This document shows, in pieces, positions 1-5,063 of a DNA stretch of 5,063 bases. The stretch covers positions 1-5,063 of the forward strand of contig JACQUF010000118.1 in NCBI GenBank assembly GCA_016210435.1. The letters run 5' to 3'. The translations under genes and the position numbers were made by a program. The notes beneath the pieces were generated by a model. That model saw only the letters and a program-made list of their open reading frames with translations. It was not told the origin of the DNA and searched no databases. Source of the stretch: Chloroflexota bacterium. GTDB lineage: Bacteria; Chloroflexota; Dehalococcoidia; Lucifugimonadales; Lucifugimonadaceae. Numbering within the stretch: the first letter of the stretch is position 1; the number at the start of each line of letters is the position of its first letter.

Positions 1-2
1 AC

Positions 3-434
3 ATCCTCCCGCAATCGTTTTCGGGCGAGAACGGCCAGGTGCAGTGGCTGCACGCGGTCCGGATTGAATGGAAGCAGCCGGACAACGGGGCCCGGCCTCA
101 AATGGTGGAGATCGCCGGCAGCGAATTCAGCGTGCGGGCCGACCTGGTGCTGCTCGCGCTGGGCTTCGTGCATCCCGAGCACGACGGCATGATCAAGGAC
201 CTCGGGGTTGAGCTGGATCCACGCGGCAACGTCAAGACCGACGGCAGGCTGATGACTAATATGCCAGGCGTATTCGCCTGCGGCGACATGCAGCGAGGCC
301 AGTCGCTGGTCGTGCATGCGATCGCCAGCGGCCGCCAGTGCGCACGCTGGGTCGACCAGTGGCTCATGGGGTCGTCCGACCTGCCTGCCGTCCAGCGTTA
401 TGACCGCAGCCTTCTTACCGTCAACCGCAGCTAG
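3..434 (+). CDS. gltD: Glutamate synthase small subunit (GltD-type FAD/NADPH oxidoreductase), 3' end only
   Basis: The reading frame is already open at the left edge and stops at TAG 432-434, leaving 143 C-terminal residues; the 5' end is outside the window. The visible part is the end of the FAD/NAD(P)-binding fold: a strand ADLVLLALGF, then LGVELDPRGNVKTD, then PGVFACGDMQRGQSLVVHAI and GRQCARWVDQWLMG. The PGVFACGD segment with the following RGQSLVV and GRQCAR blocks is the signature by which GltD proteins bind the FAD and hold the last helix. In the family, GltD takes electrons from NADPH and passes them to the large subunit GltB, which makes glutamate from glutamine and 2-oxoglutarate in the cytoplasm. 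A GltB gene is not visible here and may lie to the left. A GltD-like subunit of another oxidoreductase cannot be excluded from the C-terminus alone. A His replaces the Trp I expect in the QSLVVWAI block, a small deviation. Confidence 0.88.
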   Translation: MLPQSFSGENGQVQWLHAVRIEWKQPDNGARPQMVEIAGSEFSVRADLVLLALGFVHPEHDGMIKDLGVELDPRGNVKTDGRLMTNMPGVFACGDMQRGQSLVVHAIASGRQCARWVDQWLMGSSDLPAVQRYDRSLLTVNRS

Positions 435-450
435 GTGCTGTCGCGGCAAT

Positions 451-483
451 CCCTCTCCCCTTGGGAGAGAGTCTGGGTGAGGG
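451..483 (+). repeat. REP-like hairpin repeat, copy 1, after gltD
   Basis: CTCTCCC (453-459) pairs perfectly with GGGAGAG (463-469) around a 3-nt loop. Five bases later comes GGGTGAGGG (475-483). The hairpin begins 16-18 nt after the gltD stop codon. A second copy with the same stem core and the same 5-nt gap to GGGTGAGGG lies after the CNNM-family gene at 3351-3382. There is no T-run, so this is not a classical intrinsic terminator, although the hairpin could protect or end the gltD transcript. I recall similar CCCTCTCCC/GGGAGAGGG plus GGGTGAGGG words as dispersed intergenic repeats in many GC-rich bacterial genomes, but copy number cannot be judged here. Confidence 0.75.
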
Positions 484-623
484 CTCTCGCCACCGATGCC
501 GTTCGCCTAATACTTGCCTGCATCTGGGTCCATCCCGCAGAAGTCGTCACCCGTGGCGGTTAGGATCGTCCTCGCTCAGTTGCTTCCCGTTCGATGACAC
601 GCCTGCTCAGTGACATGCCCTAC
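484..623. other. Gene-free spacer upstream of the recA promoter
   Basis: No reading frame with a credible start, Shine-Dalgarno or recognisable protein was found on either strand. A GTTCGAT word near 590 resembles a tRNA T-loop, but its flanks do not pair and no acceptor stem exists. The stretch may be decayed repeat-associated sequence continuing from the hairpin repeat to its left; nothing more can be supported. Confidence 0.5.
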
Positions 624-652
624 TTGGAGCACTAGAACATCCGTGCTAGTGT
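624..652 (+). promoter_or_regulatory. Candidate recA promoter (-35 TTGGAG, extended -10 TGC-TAGTGT)
   Basis: TTGGAG (624-629) is separated by exactly 17 nt from TAGTGT (647-652), which is preceded by TGC (644-646), an extended -10 element. This spacing is optimal for a sigma-70-type promoter. The start of transcription would be near 659, giving a leader of about 50 nt before the recA ATG at 710. The -35 and -10 each match consensus only partly, but a weak promoter blocked by an operator between its elements is the usual arrangement for recA. Confidence 0.5.
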
Positions 653-654
653 TC
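630..654. promoter_or_regulatory. Nested inverted repeats overlapping the recA promoter; candidate LexA/SOS operator
   Basis: Two inverted repeats overlap here. CACTAG (630-635) and CTAGTG (646-651) are exact reverse complements 10 nt apart, and GAACA (635-639) and TGTTC (650-654) are exact reverse complements also 10 nt apart. In addition GAAC-ATCC-GTGC (635-646) differs by one base from GAAC-N4-GTTC, the core SOS box known from Gram-positive LexA. All lie between the -35 and -10 or on the -10, where a repressor would exclude RNA polymerase. No E. coli-type CTGT-N8-ACAG box is present. That recA is LexA-controlled in most bacteria is established; that this site is the operator, and which of the overlapping symmetries is the real one, is inference. 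Confidence 0.42.
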
Positions 655-681
655 CGGTACGCGGAAACTCACCAGTACTGT

Positions 682-703
682 GCTACGCTCGCACAAAGGG
701 GAC
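682..703 (+). promoter_or_regulatory. Possible second -10 (TACGCT) and strong Shine-Dalgarno of recA
   Basis: AAAGGGGAC (695-703) contains a strong GGGGA Shine-Dalgarno core ending 7 nt before ATG 710, which decides the start codon. Just upstream, TG-C-TACGCT (-10 word at 684-689) resembles an extended -10 that would start transcription near 696, only about 14 nt before the ATG. No good -35 is found 16-18 nt upstream, so the second promoter is weakly supported. The same word, GCTAC[A/G]CTC, recurs before the CNNM-family gene at 1960-1968. An exact palindrome CAGTACTG lies at 673-680. Confidence 0.45.
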
Positions 704-709
704 CTCTCA

Positions 710-1834
710 ATGGCAACGGACGCGATGAGGGCAACCATGGCCGCAAATCGCAGTGGAAATTCCGCCCCGAACGGAAACCGTTCCGAACGCAGCAAGGCGC
801 TCGAACTCGCCCTCGCGCAGATCGAAAAGGAGTTCGGCCGCGGCGCCATCATGCGCCTCAGCGAGAGTGGGAATCAGACCGTCCAGGCCATACCCACGGG
901 TGCTATCGCCCTTGATATGGCCCTCGGTGTAGGCGGCATTCCGAAAGGCCGGGTCATCGAAATCTTCGGCGCCGAATCGAGCGGAAAGACAACGTTGGCG
1001 TCTCACATCATTGCGGAGTGCCAGCGGATGGGTGGAACCGCCGCCTACGTAGACGCCGAGCATGCCATGGACCCGAGCTATGCCGCGGTTTGCGGCGTCA
1101 ACATCGAATCCCTGTACATCTCCCAGCCGGACTCGGCCGAGCAAGCCCTCGAAATCACCGACTACCTTGTGCGAAGCGGCGCGCTCGACATCGTCGTCAT
1201 CGACAGCGTTGCGGCGCTGGTACCCCAGGCCGAACTCGAAGGCGAGATGGGGGACATGCACGTCGGTCTTCAGGCTCGCCTCATGTCTCAGGCCCTTCGC
1301 AAACTCACCGGGAGCGTCGCCCGCACCAATACCGCGGTCGTCTTCATCAACCAGCTCCGGGAAAAGATCGGAGTCGTGTTCGGCAACCCCGAGGTCACGC
1401 CTGGTGGCCGAGCGCTCAAGTTCTACTCGTCAGTGCGAATCGACATGCGCAGGCTCGAGCCCATCAAGACCGGCAACGAAATCATCGGAAACCGGATCCG
1501 TGCGCGGGTCGTCAAGAACAAGGTGGCGCCCCCCTTCCGCGTGGCTGAGATCGAGATCCTGTTCAAAGAGGGAATCAGCAAGGAAGGCGGCATCCTGGAC
1601 CTCGGGATCGAGCTCGGCATCCTGAAGAAGAGCGGGTCGTTCTTTTCCTTCGGCGACACCCGTCTTGGCCAGGGACGCGAGGCCGCCCGGGAGTTCCTCA
1701 AGAAGAACCCCGACACCCGGGATGAGATCGAGCGGGCGATCCGGGCATCCTTCGCGACACGCGGTGGCGGGGCCATGCCGGCCGCCGTTCAAGAATCCGA
1801 AGGCGAAGAGGCGCCGGCTTCTCTGTCCCAGTAG
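710..1834 (+). CDS. recA: RecA recombinase
   Basis: RecA binds single-stranded DNA as a cytoplasmic ATP-driven filament, carries out strand exchange in homologous recombination, and stimulates LexA self-cleavage in the SOS response. From ATG 710 it has 374 residues. Visible landmarks are Walker A GAESSGKT (about 87-94), DAEHAMD with the catalytic Glu near 117, Walker B LDIVVID (Asp near 165), loop L1 with [11 protein letters not shown] (about 176-186), [10 protein letters not shown] (about 213-222, Gln 215 corresponding to E. coli Gln194) and loop L2 with [18 protein letters not shown] and [15 protein letters not shown] belong to the C-terminal part, followed by a short acidic tail (ESEGEE). 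The motifs are offset by about 21 residues from E. coli RecA because of a longer, Ser/Asn-rich N-terminus. The start at 710 is chosen for its strong Shine-Dalgarno; a GTG at 680 in the same frame lacks one and overlaps the promoter-like words. ATGs at 725 and 737 are weaker alternatives. All catalytic residues are present. No recX follows. Confidence 0.98.
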   Translation: MATDAMRATMAANRSGNSAPNGNRSERSKALELALAQIEKEFGRGAIMRLSESGNQTVQAIPTGAIALDMALGVGGIPKGRVIEIFGAESSGKTTLASHIIAECQRMGGTAAYVDAEHAMDPSYAAVCGVNIESLYISQPDSAEQALEITDYLVRSGALDIVVIDSVAALVPQAELEGEMGDMHVGLQARLMSQALRKLTGSVARTNTAVVFINQLREKIGVVFGNPEVTPGGRALKFYSSVRIDMRRLEPIKTGNEIIGNRIRARVVKNKVAPPFRVAEIEILFKEGISKEGGILDLGIELGILKKSGSFFSFGDTRLGQGREAAREFLKKNPDTRDEIERAIRASFATRGGGAMPAAVQESEGEEAPASLSQ

Positions 1835-1856
1835 GCCGTCACGAGCGGTCACGGCC
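1834..1856 (+). terminator. Hairpin at the recA stop codon, possible terminator
   Basis: GGCCGT (1834-1839) pairs exactly with ACGGCC (1851-1856). After one C-C mismatch, AC (1841-1842) pairs with GT (1848-1849), leaving a 5-nt loop. The stem starts on the last base of the recA TAG. It is followed by a C-run instead of a T-run, so it is not a canonical intrinsic terminator; it may slow polymerase or protect the 3' end. A second small hairpin, GCCCC (1888-1892) with GGGGC (1899-1903), lies further on. Confidence 0.35.
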
Positions 1857-1959
1857 CCCGCAATCGCCACCGAGCGATGCAGGGACAGCCCCTGAACGGG
1901 GGCACTGAAACGCCGGCGAACCACCGCGGAGGTCCGTCAGCCCCTACGCCTCTCGTTTC

Positions 1960-1968
1960 GCTACACTC
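1960..1968 (+). promoter_or_regulatory. Candidate -10 element placed for a leaderless transcript
   Basis: TACACT (1962-1967) matches the TAnnnT pattern of a -10 and ends 7 nt before ATG 1975, the distance seen for leaderless mRNAs whose first base is the start codon. No clear -35 is visible 16-18 nt upstream. The surrounding word GCTACACTC differs at one base from GCTACGCTC before recA (682-690). The call rests on position and one hexamer. Confidence 0.4.
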
Positions 1969-1974
1969 AATGTC

Positions 1975-2055
1975 ATGAGACTGAAACCGGCGGGGATGGC
2001 CTCTGAACCCGTCGCTGCCGCCGCCAAACCCATCGCAGCCGGGGTATCCCAGTGA
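1975..2055 (+). CDS. Possible 26-residue leader peptide overlapping the CNNM-family gene start
   Basis: An ATG at 1975 opens a 26-codon frame ending in TGA 2053-2055. The peptide begins MRLKPAGMASEPVAAA and is rich in Ala, Pro and Gly; no domain, membrane segment or signal peptide can be recognised. Its stop shares four bases (GTGA, 2052-2055) with the GTG start of the downstream membrane protein, the classical layout for translational coupling. No Shine-Dalgarno precedes the ATG, but a -10-like TACACT ends 7 nt upstream, so it could be translated from a leaderless mRNA. It may be a short regulatory or coupling ORF. Alternatives are chance, or an N-terminal extension of the downstream protein split by a one-base frameshift; the downstream protein looks complete without it. 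Confidence 0.35.
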   Translation: MRLKPAGMASEPVAAAAKPIAAGVSQ

Positions 2056-3332
2056 CCGGGCTGGCGGTATTCCTGATCGTATTCGGGCTCATCGGCAGCG
2101 CCATCATCAGCGCGTCGGAGGCGGGCCTGATCTCGGTCAACAAGATCCGCGTCCGCCATCTTGCGGAAGGCGGCAACCGGCGGGCGGCCGCGGTCGTACG
2201 GGTCGTCGAAGAACACGAAAAATTCTTCGCAACGATCCTCGTCCTCAACAACGTCCTGAACGTTGTCGTGGCCACGGTAGGCACAAGCCTCGCGATCCGG
2301 CTGTGGGGCAATACCGGGGTCGTTCTCGGGTTCGCGACGCTGGCCACAACGATCGCCCTGGTCGTATTCGGAGAACTCACCCCCAAGTCGCTCGCGGTCC
2401 ATGCCTCGGAGCGGTGGTCGCTCATGATCGCGCGCCCAATCCGATTCCTGATGAGCGTGAGCGCGCCATTTATCTACCTGTTCGCCCTCGTCCCGCGCGC
2501 GATCATCGGGGTCCTTGGCGGAAGGCAGTCCTTGATGACGCCTTCCGTGACCGAGGGCGAGCTGCGAATGCTCATCGACATGGGCGAGAAGGAGGGCACC
2601 GTCCAGACCGAACAGGGCACGATGCTCGAGAACATCTTCAGGTTCGGCGAGGCGCAGGTGCGCGAGGTCATGACGCCCCGGAACGAGATCGAGTGGGTCG
2701 AGACGGACTGGTCCCTCCGGCAGTTCCTGGGGCGGTACGGTGAGGTCCCACACACCCGCTTCCCCGTCTACGAGGACGATACGGATGATGTCGTCGGCAT
2801 CCTGTCGATCAAGGACGGGATGCGGGCGCTCGCAGAGGACCCTGCCCATCTCGACATGTCGGTCACGACGTTGATGCGGCCGCCGTTGTTCGTCCCGGAG
2901 ACGAAGCGCCTGGATGAGATGCTCGTGAGCTTCCGCCAGGGCGGGCACAAGATGGCGCTCGTAGTGGACGAATTCGGCGGGATCGCAGGCCTCGTGACGC
3001 TCAACAGCATCGTCGAACGCGTGGTTGGCCGAACCGGTGAGGAGGGTCTGCGACCCCAGGAGCCGTTCATCACCGTCGATGCGAACACCTACGAGATCGA
3101 TGGATCGATGTCGATCGAGGAGGCTAACGACCGCCTCGGGCTCGGGATTCCGGACGGCGAATACCACACGATTGCGGGCTTCATCCTGGAAGAACTCCAA
3201 CGGGTCCCCAGCCCGGGTGATCGCCTGCGGTTCAACGACCTCCGTTTCCGGGTCACGGCCATGTCAGGCAACAAGATCGCCCGCGTTCGCGTGAGACGCC
3301 GAGTCGCTTCCACGGAGCCCGTCCCTGCCTAG
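2052..3332 (+). CDS. CNNM/CBS/CorC_HlyC-domain membrane protein (hemolysin C/CorC family, probable Mg2+ transporter)
   Basis: The protein has 426 residues. The N-terminal CNNM (DUF21) membrane domain covers about 1-160: a first hydrophobic segment at 4-20, the SASE motif (20-23), the NNVLN motif (66-70), a segment around 90-106 ending in GELTPK (107-112), and another around 130-155. A CBS pair follows, CBS1 from VREVMTPRNE (about 203-265) and CBS2 from LMRPPLFVPE to about 326, including VVDEFGGIAGLVT. The CorC_HlyC domain (about 338-418) starts at EPFITVDANTYEIDGSMSIEEAN and includes GEYHTIAGFILEEL. Family members studied in other bacteria and archaea move or export Mg2+, with CBS domains sensing ATP/Mg2+; 'hemolysin' is a historical label and no toxin role is implied. 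GTG 2052 is the only start in frame after a stop at 2004. It has only a weak GGGG (2041-2044) upstream and overlaps the stop of a 26-codon ORF, suggesting coupling. The substrate is inferred from the family. Confidence 0.93.
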   Translation: MTGLAVFLIVFGLIGSAIISASEAGLISVNKIRVRHLAEGGNRRAAAVVRVVEEHEKFFATILVLNNVLNVVVATVGTSLAIRLWGNTGVVLGFATLATTIALVVFGELTPKSLAVHASERWSLMIARPIRFLMSVSAPFIYLFALVPRAIIGVLGGRQSLMTPSVTEGELRMLIDMGEKEGTVQTEQGTMLENIFRFGEAQVREVMTPRNEIEWVETDWSLRQFLGRYGEVPHTRFPVYEDDTDDVVGILSIKDGMRALAEDPAHLDMSVTTLMRPPLFVPETKRLDEMLVSFRQGGHKMALVVDEFGGIAGLVTLNSIVERVVGRTGEEGLRPQEPFITVDANTYEIDGSMSIEEANDRLGLGIPDGEYHTIAGFILEELQRVPSPGDRLRFNDLRFRVTAMSGNKIARVRVRRRVASTEPVPA

Positions 3333-3350
3333 AGCTTGTCCCCAAAATCA

Positions 3351-3382
3351 CCTCTCCCGCCGGGAGAGGGCTTGGGTGAGGG
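3351..3382 (+). repeat. REP-like hairpin repeat, copy 2, after the CNNM-family gene
   Basis: CCTCTCCC (3351-3358) pairs perfectly with GGGAGAGG (3362-3369) around a 3-nt loop, and GGGTGAGGG follows at 3374-3382. The core GGGAGAG and GGGTGAGGG are exactly 5 nt apart, as in copy 1 after gltD. The repeat lies 18 nt after the stop of the CNNM-family gene and fills most of the 80-nt gap before tilS. It lacks a T-run. If CNNM and tilS share a transcript, this hairpin sits between them and could adjust the level of tilS mRNA. Confidence 0.75.
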
Positions 3383-3412
3383 CCAAAGCCAGCGCTGAGC
3401 GCCCGGTTCGGG

Positions 3413-4882
3413 ATGACTTGCATGAGTTCTAAGCCGAGGCCATCCCAATTCGTCCGATCGGTCCGACAGGGACTCCGGTCTTGCCGGATCGACTTCGGCG
3501 CGCCGCTGGTCGCAGCCGTATCCGGCGGACCGGACTCGATGGCAATGGCGCTCGCGCTTCTCGAAGTCCGCCAGGCAGACGGTCTGGAATTTGTCGTCGC
3601 CCATTTCAATCACGGGCGCCGTGGCGTCGAATCGGACCTGGACCAGTCATTCGTCGAAGAATGGTGCTCCGCACAACGCGTCTCGTGTGTCACTGGAGCG
3701 CCCGATCAGGCCAGCCTTGAACGGGTCAGGGCGCTTTCGCCGGAGGCAGCAGCCCGTGAGCTGCGCTATGAGTTCCTTACGCTTGTCGCGCGCGATGCAC
3801 GGGCGCAGGCCGTGGCGACCGCGCACACCCTCGACGACCAGGCAGAGACCATCCTGCTGCACACAGTCCGGGGGGCCGGGCTGGTCGGCGCTCTGGGGAT
3901 GGCGGAGCGCTCAACCCTGAGATTCGGACCCGCCAGGCAGGAAGTCGTCGTTGTACGCCCGCTGTTGAAACTCCGGCGTGCCGATACCCGGAGCTTTTGC
4001 GAGTCACGCGGCGTCAACCCTCGAATCGACCTGTCCAACCAGGACGTCTCAGTCCCGCGCAACCGCCTGAGGCTCGAGGTTTTTCCGCTCCTCGAACGCA
4101 TCAATCCGGGTGCGTCTGACGCCGTTTCCCGTTTCGGGTACCTGGCCCGCGCATATGTGGAGCTTGCCGATGCTGAGGCCGATCGGGCCTGGGCGGGCCT
4201 CGTTCAGGCCCAGGCGCGGGACGCGGTCTCCCTTTCCCGAACCGGACTGACAAAGCTCGCCCCGGTCGTGCAGTCACACGCTCTGTCGCGAGCATTTCGA
4301 TACGTTGCGCACGCCGGGGAATCGCTTGAATCGGACCACGTGGAGCAGATGATCGCCCTGATTTCAGGCAGGGCCGGTACTTCGCTCGACCTTCCCGGCG
4401 GAGTGCGGATGAAGGTCGGTTACCGTTCGGTGACGATCTCGTCAGCCGCCTCCGCCGAGACCGCGGAGCGGTGTCCGTACCCGCCATATGTCCGTGTGAC
4501 TGAATTCGAACCGCCTGCGCGCCTGCCGCTCGGACGAGGCATCGAGTTGTCGGCACGAATCGCCGCCTTGAGAGCGGTAAGGCCAACCGCGAACGGCCCC
4601 GACGTGGCCTTGCTGGACGCCGACGCGGTCGGCAAACGCCTTCGCCTGCGCCCGCGCGCCCGCGGCGACCGCTTTCAACCTCTGGGAGCGCCAGTCCCGA
4701 AGAAGCTGCAGGACTTCTTCGTGGATACGAAGGTCCCCAGGGAATGGCGCGATCGTGTACCGATTATTGAGGCGGGCGGAGGTATCGCCTGGATTGCCGG
4801 ATACCGGATTGCAGAGTGGGCGAAAGTACGGCCGGGGAAGACCCGCCGCGTGCTTCGCCTGGAGCTGCTCAGAAAGCCCTGA
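3413..4882 (+). CDS. tilS: tRNA(Ile)-lysidine synthase
   Basis: TilS uses ATP to attach lysine to cytidine 34 of tRNA-Ile(CAU), changing its decoding from AUG to AUA and its charging from Met to Ile; it is essential in most bacteria. The protein has 489 residues. The N-terminal N-type ATP pyrophosphatase domain shows the PP-loop SGGPDS (37-42), HFNHG (64-68), the RELRYEFL block (115-122) and ATAHTLDDQAET (135-146) with RGAG after it. The block RPLLKLRR to RNRLRLEVFPLLERINP (roughly 180-230) closes the catalytic part. A less conserved middle region follows, and the C-terminal TilS domain (about 405-485) contains RARGDRFQPLG, KKLQDFFVDTKVP and GYRIAEWAKV. All key motifs are present and the length is full for the long, three-domain form. 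ATG 3413 gives the longest form but has no good Shine-Dalgarno; ATG 3422 has GGGA 8 nt upstream and is an equally plausible start. No separate promoter is evident. Confidence 0.96.
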   Translation: MTCMSSKPRPSQFVRSVRQGLRSCRIDFGAPLVAAVSGGPDSMAMALALLEVRQADGLEFVVAHFNHGRRGVESDLDQSFVEEWCSAQRVSCVTGAPDQASLERVRALSPEAAARELRYEFLTLVARDARAQAVATAHTLDDQAETILLHTVRGAGLVGALGMAERSTLRFGPARQEVVVVRPLLKLRRADTRSFCESRGVNPRIDLSNQDVSVPRNRLRLEVFPLLERINPGASDAVSRFGYLARAYVELADAEADRAWAGLVQAQARDAVSLSRTGLTKLAPVVQSHALSRAFRYVAHAGESLESDHVEQMIALISGRAGTSLDLPGGVRMKVGYRSVTISSAASAETAERCPYPPYVRVTEFEPPARLPLGRGIELSARIAALRAVRPTANGPDVALLDADAVGKRLRLRPRARGDRFQPLGAPVPKKLQDFFVDTKVPREWRDRVPIIEAGGGIAWIAGYRIAEWAKVRPGKTRRVLRLELLRKP

Positions 4883-4895
4883 TTGCCCTCAACCT

Positions 4896-4916
4896 TCTCC
4901 TCTTTCCTTGCGGAGA
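4896..4916 (+). repeat. Weak hairpin after tilS
   Basis: TCTCC (4896-4900) can pair with GGAGA (4912-4916) around an 11-nt pyrimidine-rich loop, starting 13 nt after the tilS stop. The left arm within CCTTCTCC resembles the left arm of the hairpin repeats after gltD and the CNNM gene, so this may be a decayed copy. A terminator role is possible but there is no T-run behind it. Confidence 0.25.
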
Positions 4917-4942
4917 CGCCGTCCGGAGCCGATAGCTTGCCG

Positions 4943-4981
4943 CTTCGTCAGGCTCAGCGCGGCGCCTGAGCGGAGTCGAAG
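4943..4981. repeat. Imperfect inverted repeat (CTTCG...GCTCAG / CTGAGC...CGAAG)
   Basis: GCTCAG (4952-4957) pairs with CTGAGC (4966-4971) around an 8-nt GC loop. Outside a 4 x 5 nt internal loop, CTTCG (4943-4947) pairs with CGAAG (4977-4981). The right arm CTGAGCGGAGTCGAAG is a word I recall as a dispersed intergenic palindrome in many GC-rich bacterial and metagenomic genomes, so this is probably a different repeat family from the GGGTGAGGG hairpins. No coding capacity is evident. Confidence 0.6.
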
Positions 4982-5001
4982 GGAAAGAGGCCTGTCCGCG
5001 C

Positions 5002-5036
5002 CCTTCGCCCCGACGGGGAGAAGGTGGCCGAAGGCC
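5002..5036 (+). repeat. REP-like double hairpin, divergent copy 3, downstream of tilS
   Basis: CCTTC (5002-5006) and CCCC (5008-5011) pair with GGGG (5015-5018) and GAAGG (5020-5024), with one G-A mismatch and a GAC loop. A second small hairpin, GGCC-GAA-GGCC (5026-5036), follows at once. The order pyrimidine arm, purine arm, then a GATGAGGGT tail matches the layout of the repeats at 451-483 and 3351-3382, in the same orientation, so it looks like a longer variant of that family. Confidence 0.6.
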
Positions 5037-5040
5037 GGAT

Positions 5041-5063
5041 GAGGGTCAGGGTGAGGGTGAGGG
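5041..5063 (+). repeat. GAGGGT hexamer array with four G-tracts, cut by the window edge
   Basis: The units GAGGGT, CAGGGT, GAGGGT and GAGGG run head to tail. GGG tracts start at 5043, 5049, 5055 and 5061, each separated by exactly three bases (TCA, TGA, TGA), which satisfies the standard G-quadruplex pattern on the + strand. The array forms the tail of the preceding repeat and may continue past the window. Confidence 0.6.

Noticed and set aside
559..600. tRNA-like words (GCTCAGTTG resembling a D-arm and GTTCGAT resembling a T-loop)
   Set aside because: The two words are too close together, the T-stem flanks do not pair, and no anticodon arm or acceptor stem can be built.
680..709. Extending recA to the GTG at 680 (10 more residues)
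   Set aside because: No Shine-Dalgarno precedes it, while AAAGGGGAC is ideally placed for ATG 710. The extra stretch contains the -10-like word and the Shine-Dalgarno itself.
707..1261. A 184-codon minus-strand frame opposite the first part of recA
   Set aside because: It lies entirely within recA, whose frame carries all catalytic motifs; no start signal or recognisable domain is present.
1888..1903. GCCCC/GGGGC hairpin as a recA terminator
   Set aside because: Only five base pairs with no T-run; the hairpin at 1834-1856 is stronger and better placed.
3095..3118. Tandem GATCGATG followed by TCGATCGA
   Set aside because: It lies inside the CorC_HlyC domain and encodes conserved-looking residues (EIDGSMSIEE); Asp/Ser/Ile codons easily give this pattern by chance.
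1944..3200. A 418-codon open frame on the minus strand opposite the CNNM-family gene
   Set aside because: It mirrors the codon bias of the GC-rich + strand gene, has a highly charged, low-complexity product with no recognisable motif, and the + strand protein shows complete CNNM, CBS and CorC_HlyC motifs.
4755..5042. A 95-codon + frame running from the tilS 3' end to the right edge
   Set aside because: Its first part is an out-of-frame reading of tilS and its second part reads through palindromic repeats; there is no ribosome site or recognisable product.

Overview
The window is a GC-rich stretch of bacterial chromosome with ordinary housekeeping genes, all on the + strand: the 3' end of a gltD-type gene (glutamate synthase small subunit), a complete recA, a complete CNNM/CBS/CorC_HlyC membrane protein gene, and a complete tilS. 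The wording of RecA (for example [42 protein letters not shown]) reminds me of Chloroflexota, and the TAnnnT-type promoter words and GAAC-N4-GTGC box would fit that. This placement is from memory and is only moderately supported; a GC-rich proteobacterium is not excluded.

Layout. 1-434: C-terminal part of GltD, whose 5' end lies outside the window. 435-709: gene-free spacer with a hairpin repeat directly after gltD, then a candidate recA promoter overlapped by nested inverted repeats that look like an SOS operator, then a strong Shine-Dalgarno. 710-1834: recA. 1835-2051: spacer with a hairpin touching the recA stop, a -10-like word 7 nt before an ATG, and a 26-codon mini-ORF whose stop overlaps the GTG of the next gene. 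2052-3332: CNNM/CorC-family gene. 3333-3412: spacer with a second copy of the hairpin repeat. 3413-4882: tilS. 4883-5063: repeat-rich, gene-free end containing two further inverted repeats and a four-tract G-rich array that runs into the window edge.

The genes do not form one pathway. They cover nitrogen assimilation, recombination and SOS response, a probable divalent-cation transporter, and tRNA-Ile decoding. The CNNM gene and tilS may be co-transcribed, since no convincing promoter is visible before tilS; recA appears to have its own promoter. I see no mobile element, CRISPR array, tRNA or rRNA, and no novel multi-gene system. The most interesting signals are in the spacers: the possible leaderless mini-ORF coupled to the CNNM gene, the promoter-embedded inverted repeats before recA, and the co-oriented hairpin plus GGGTGAGGG repeats placed 16-18 nt after two stop codons, with a related G-quadruplex-type array at the right edge.
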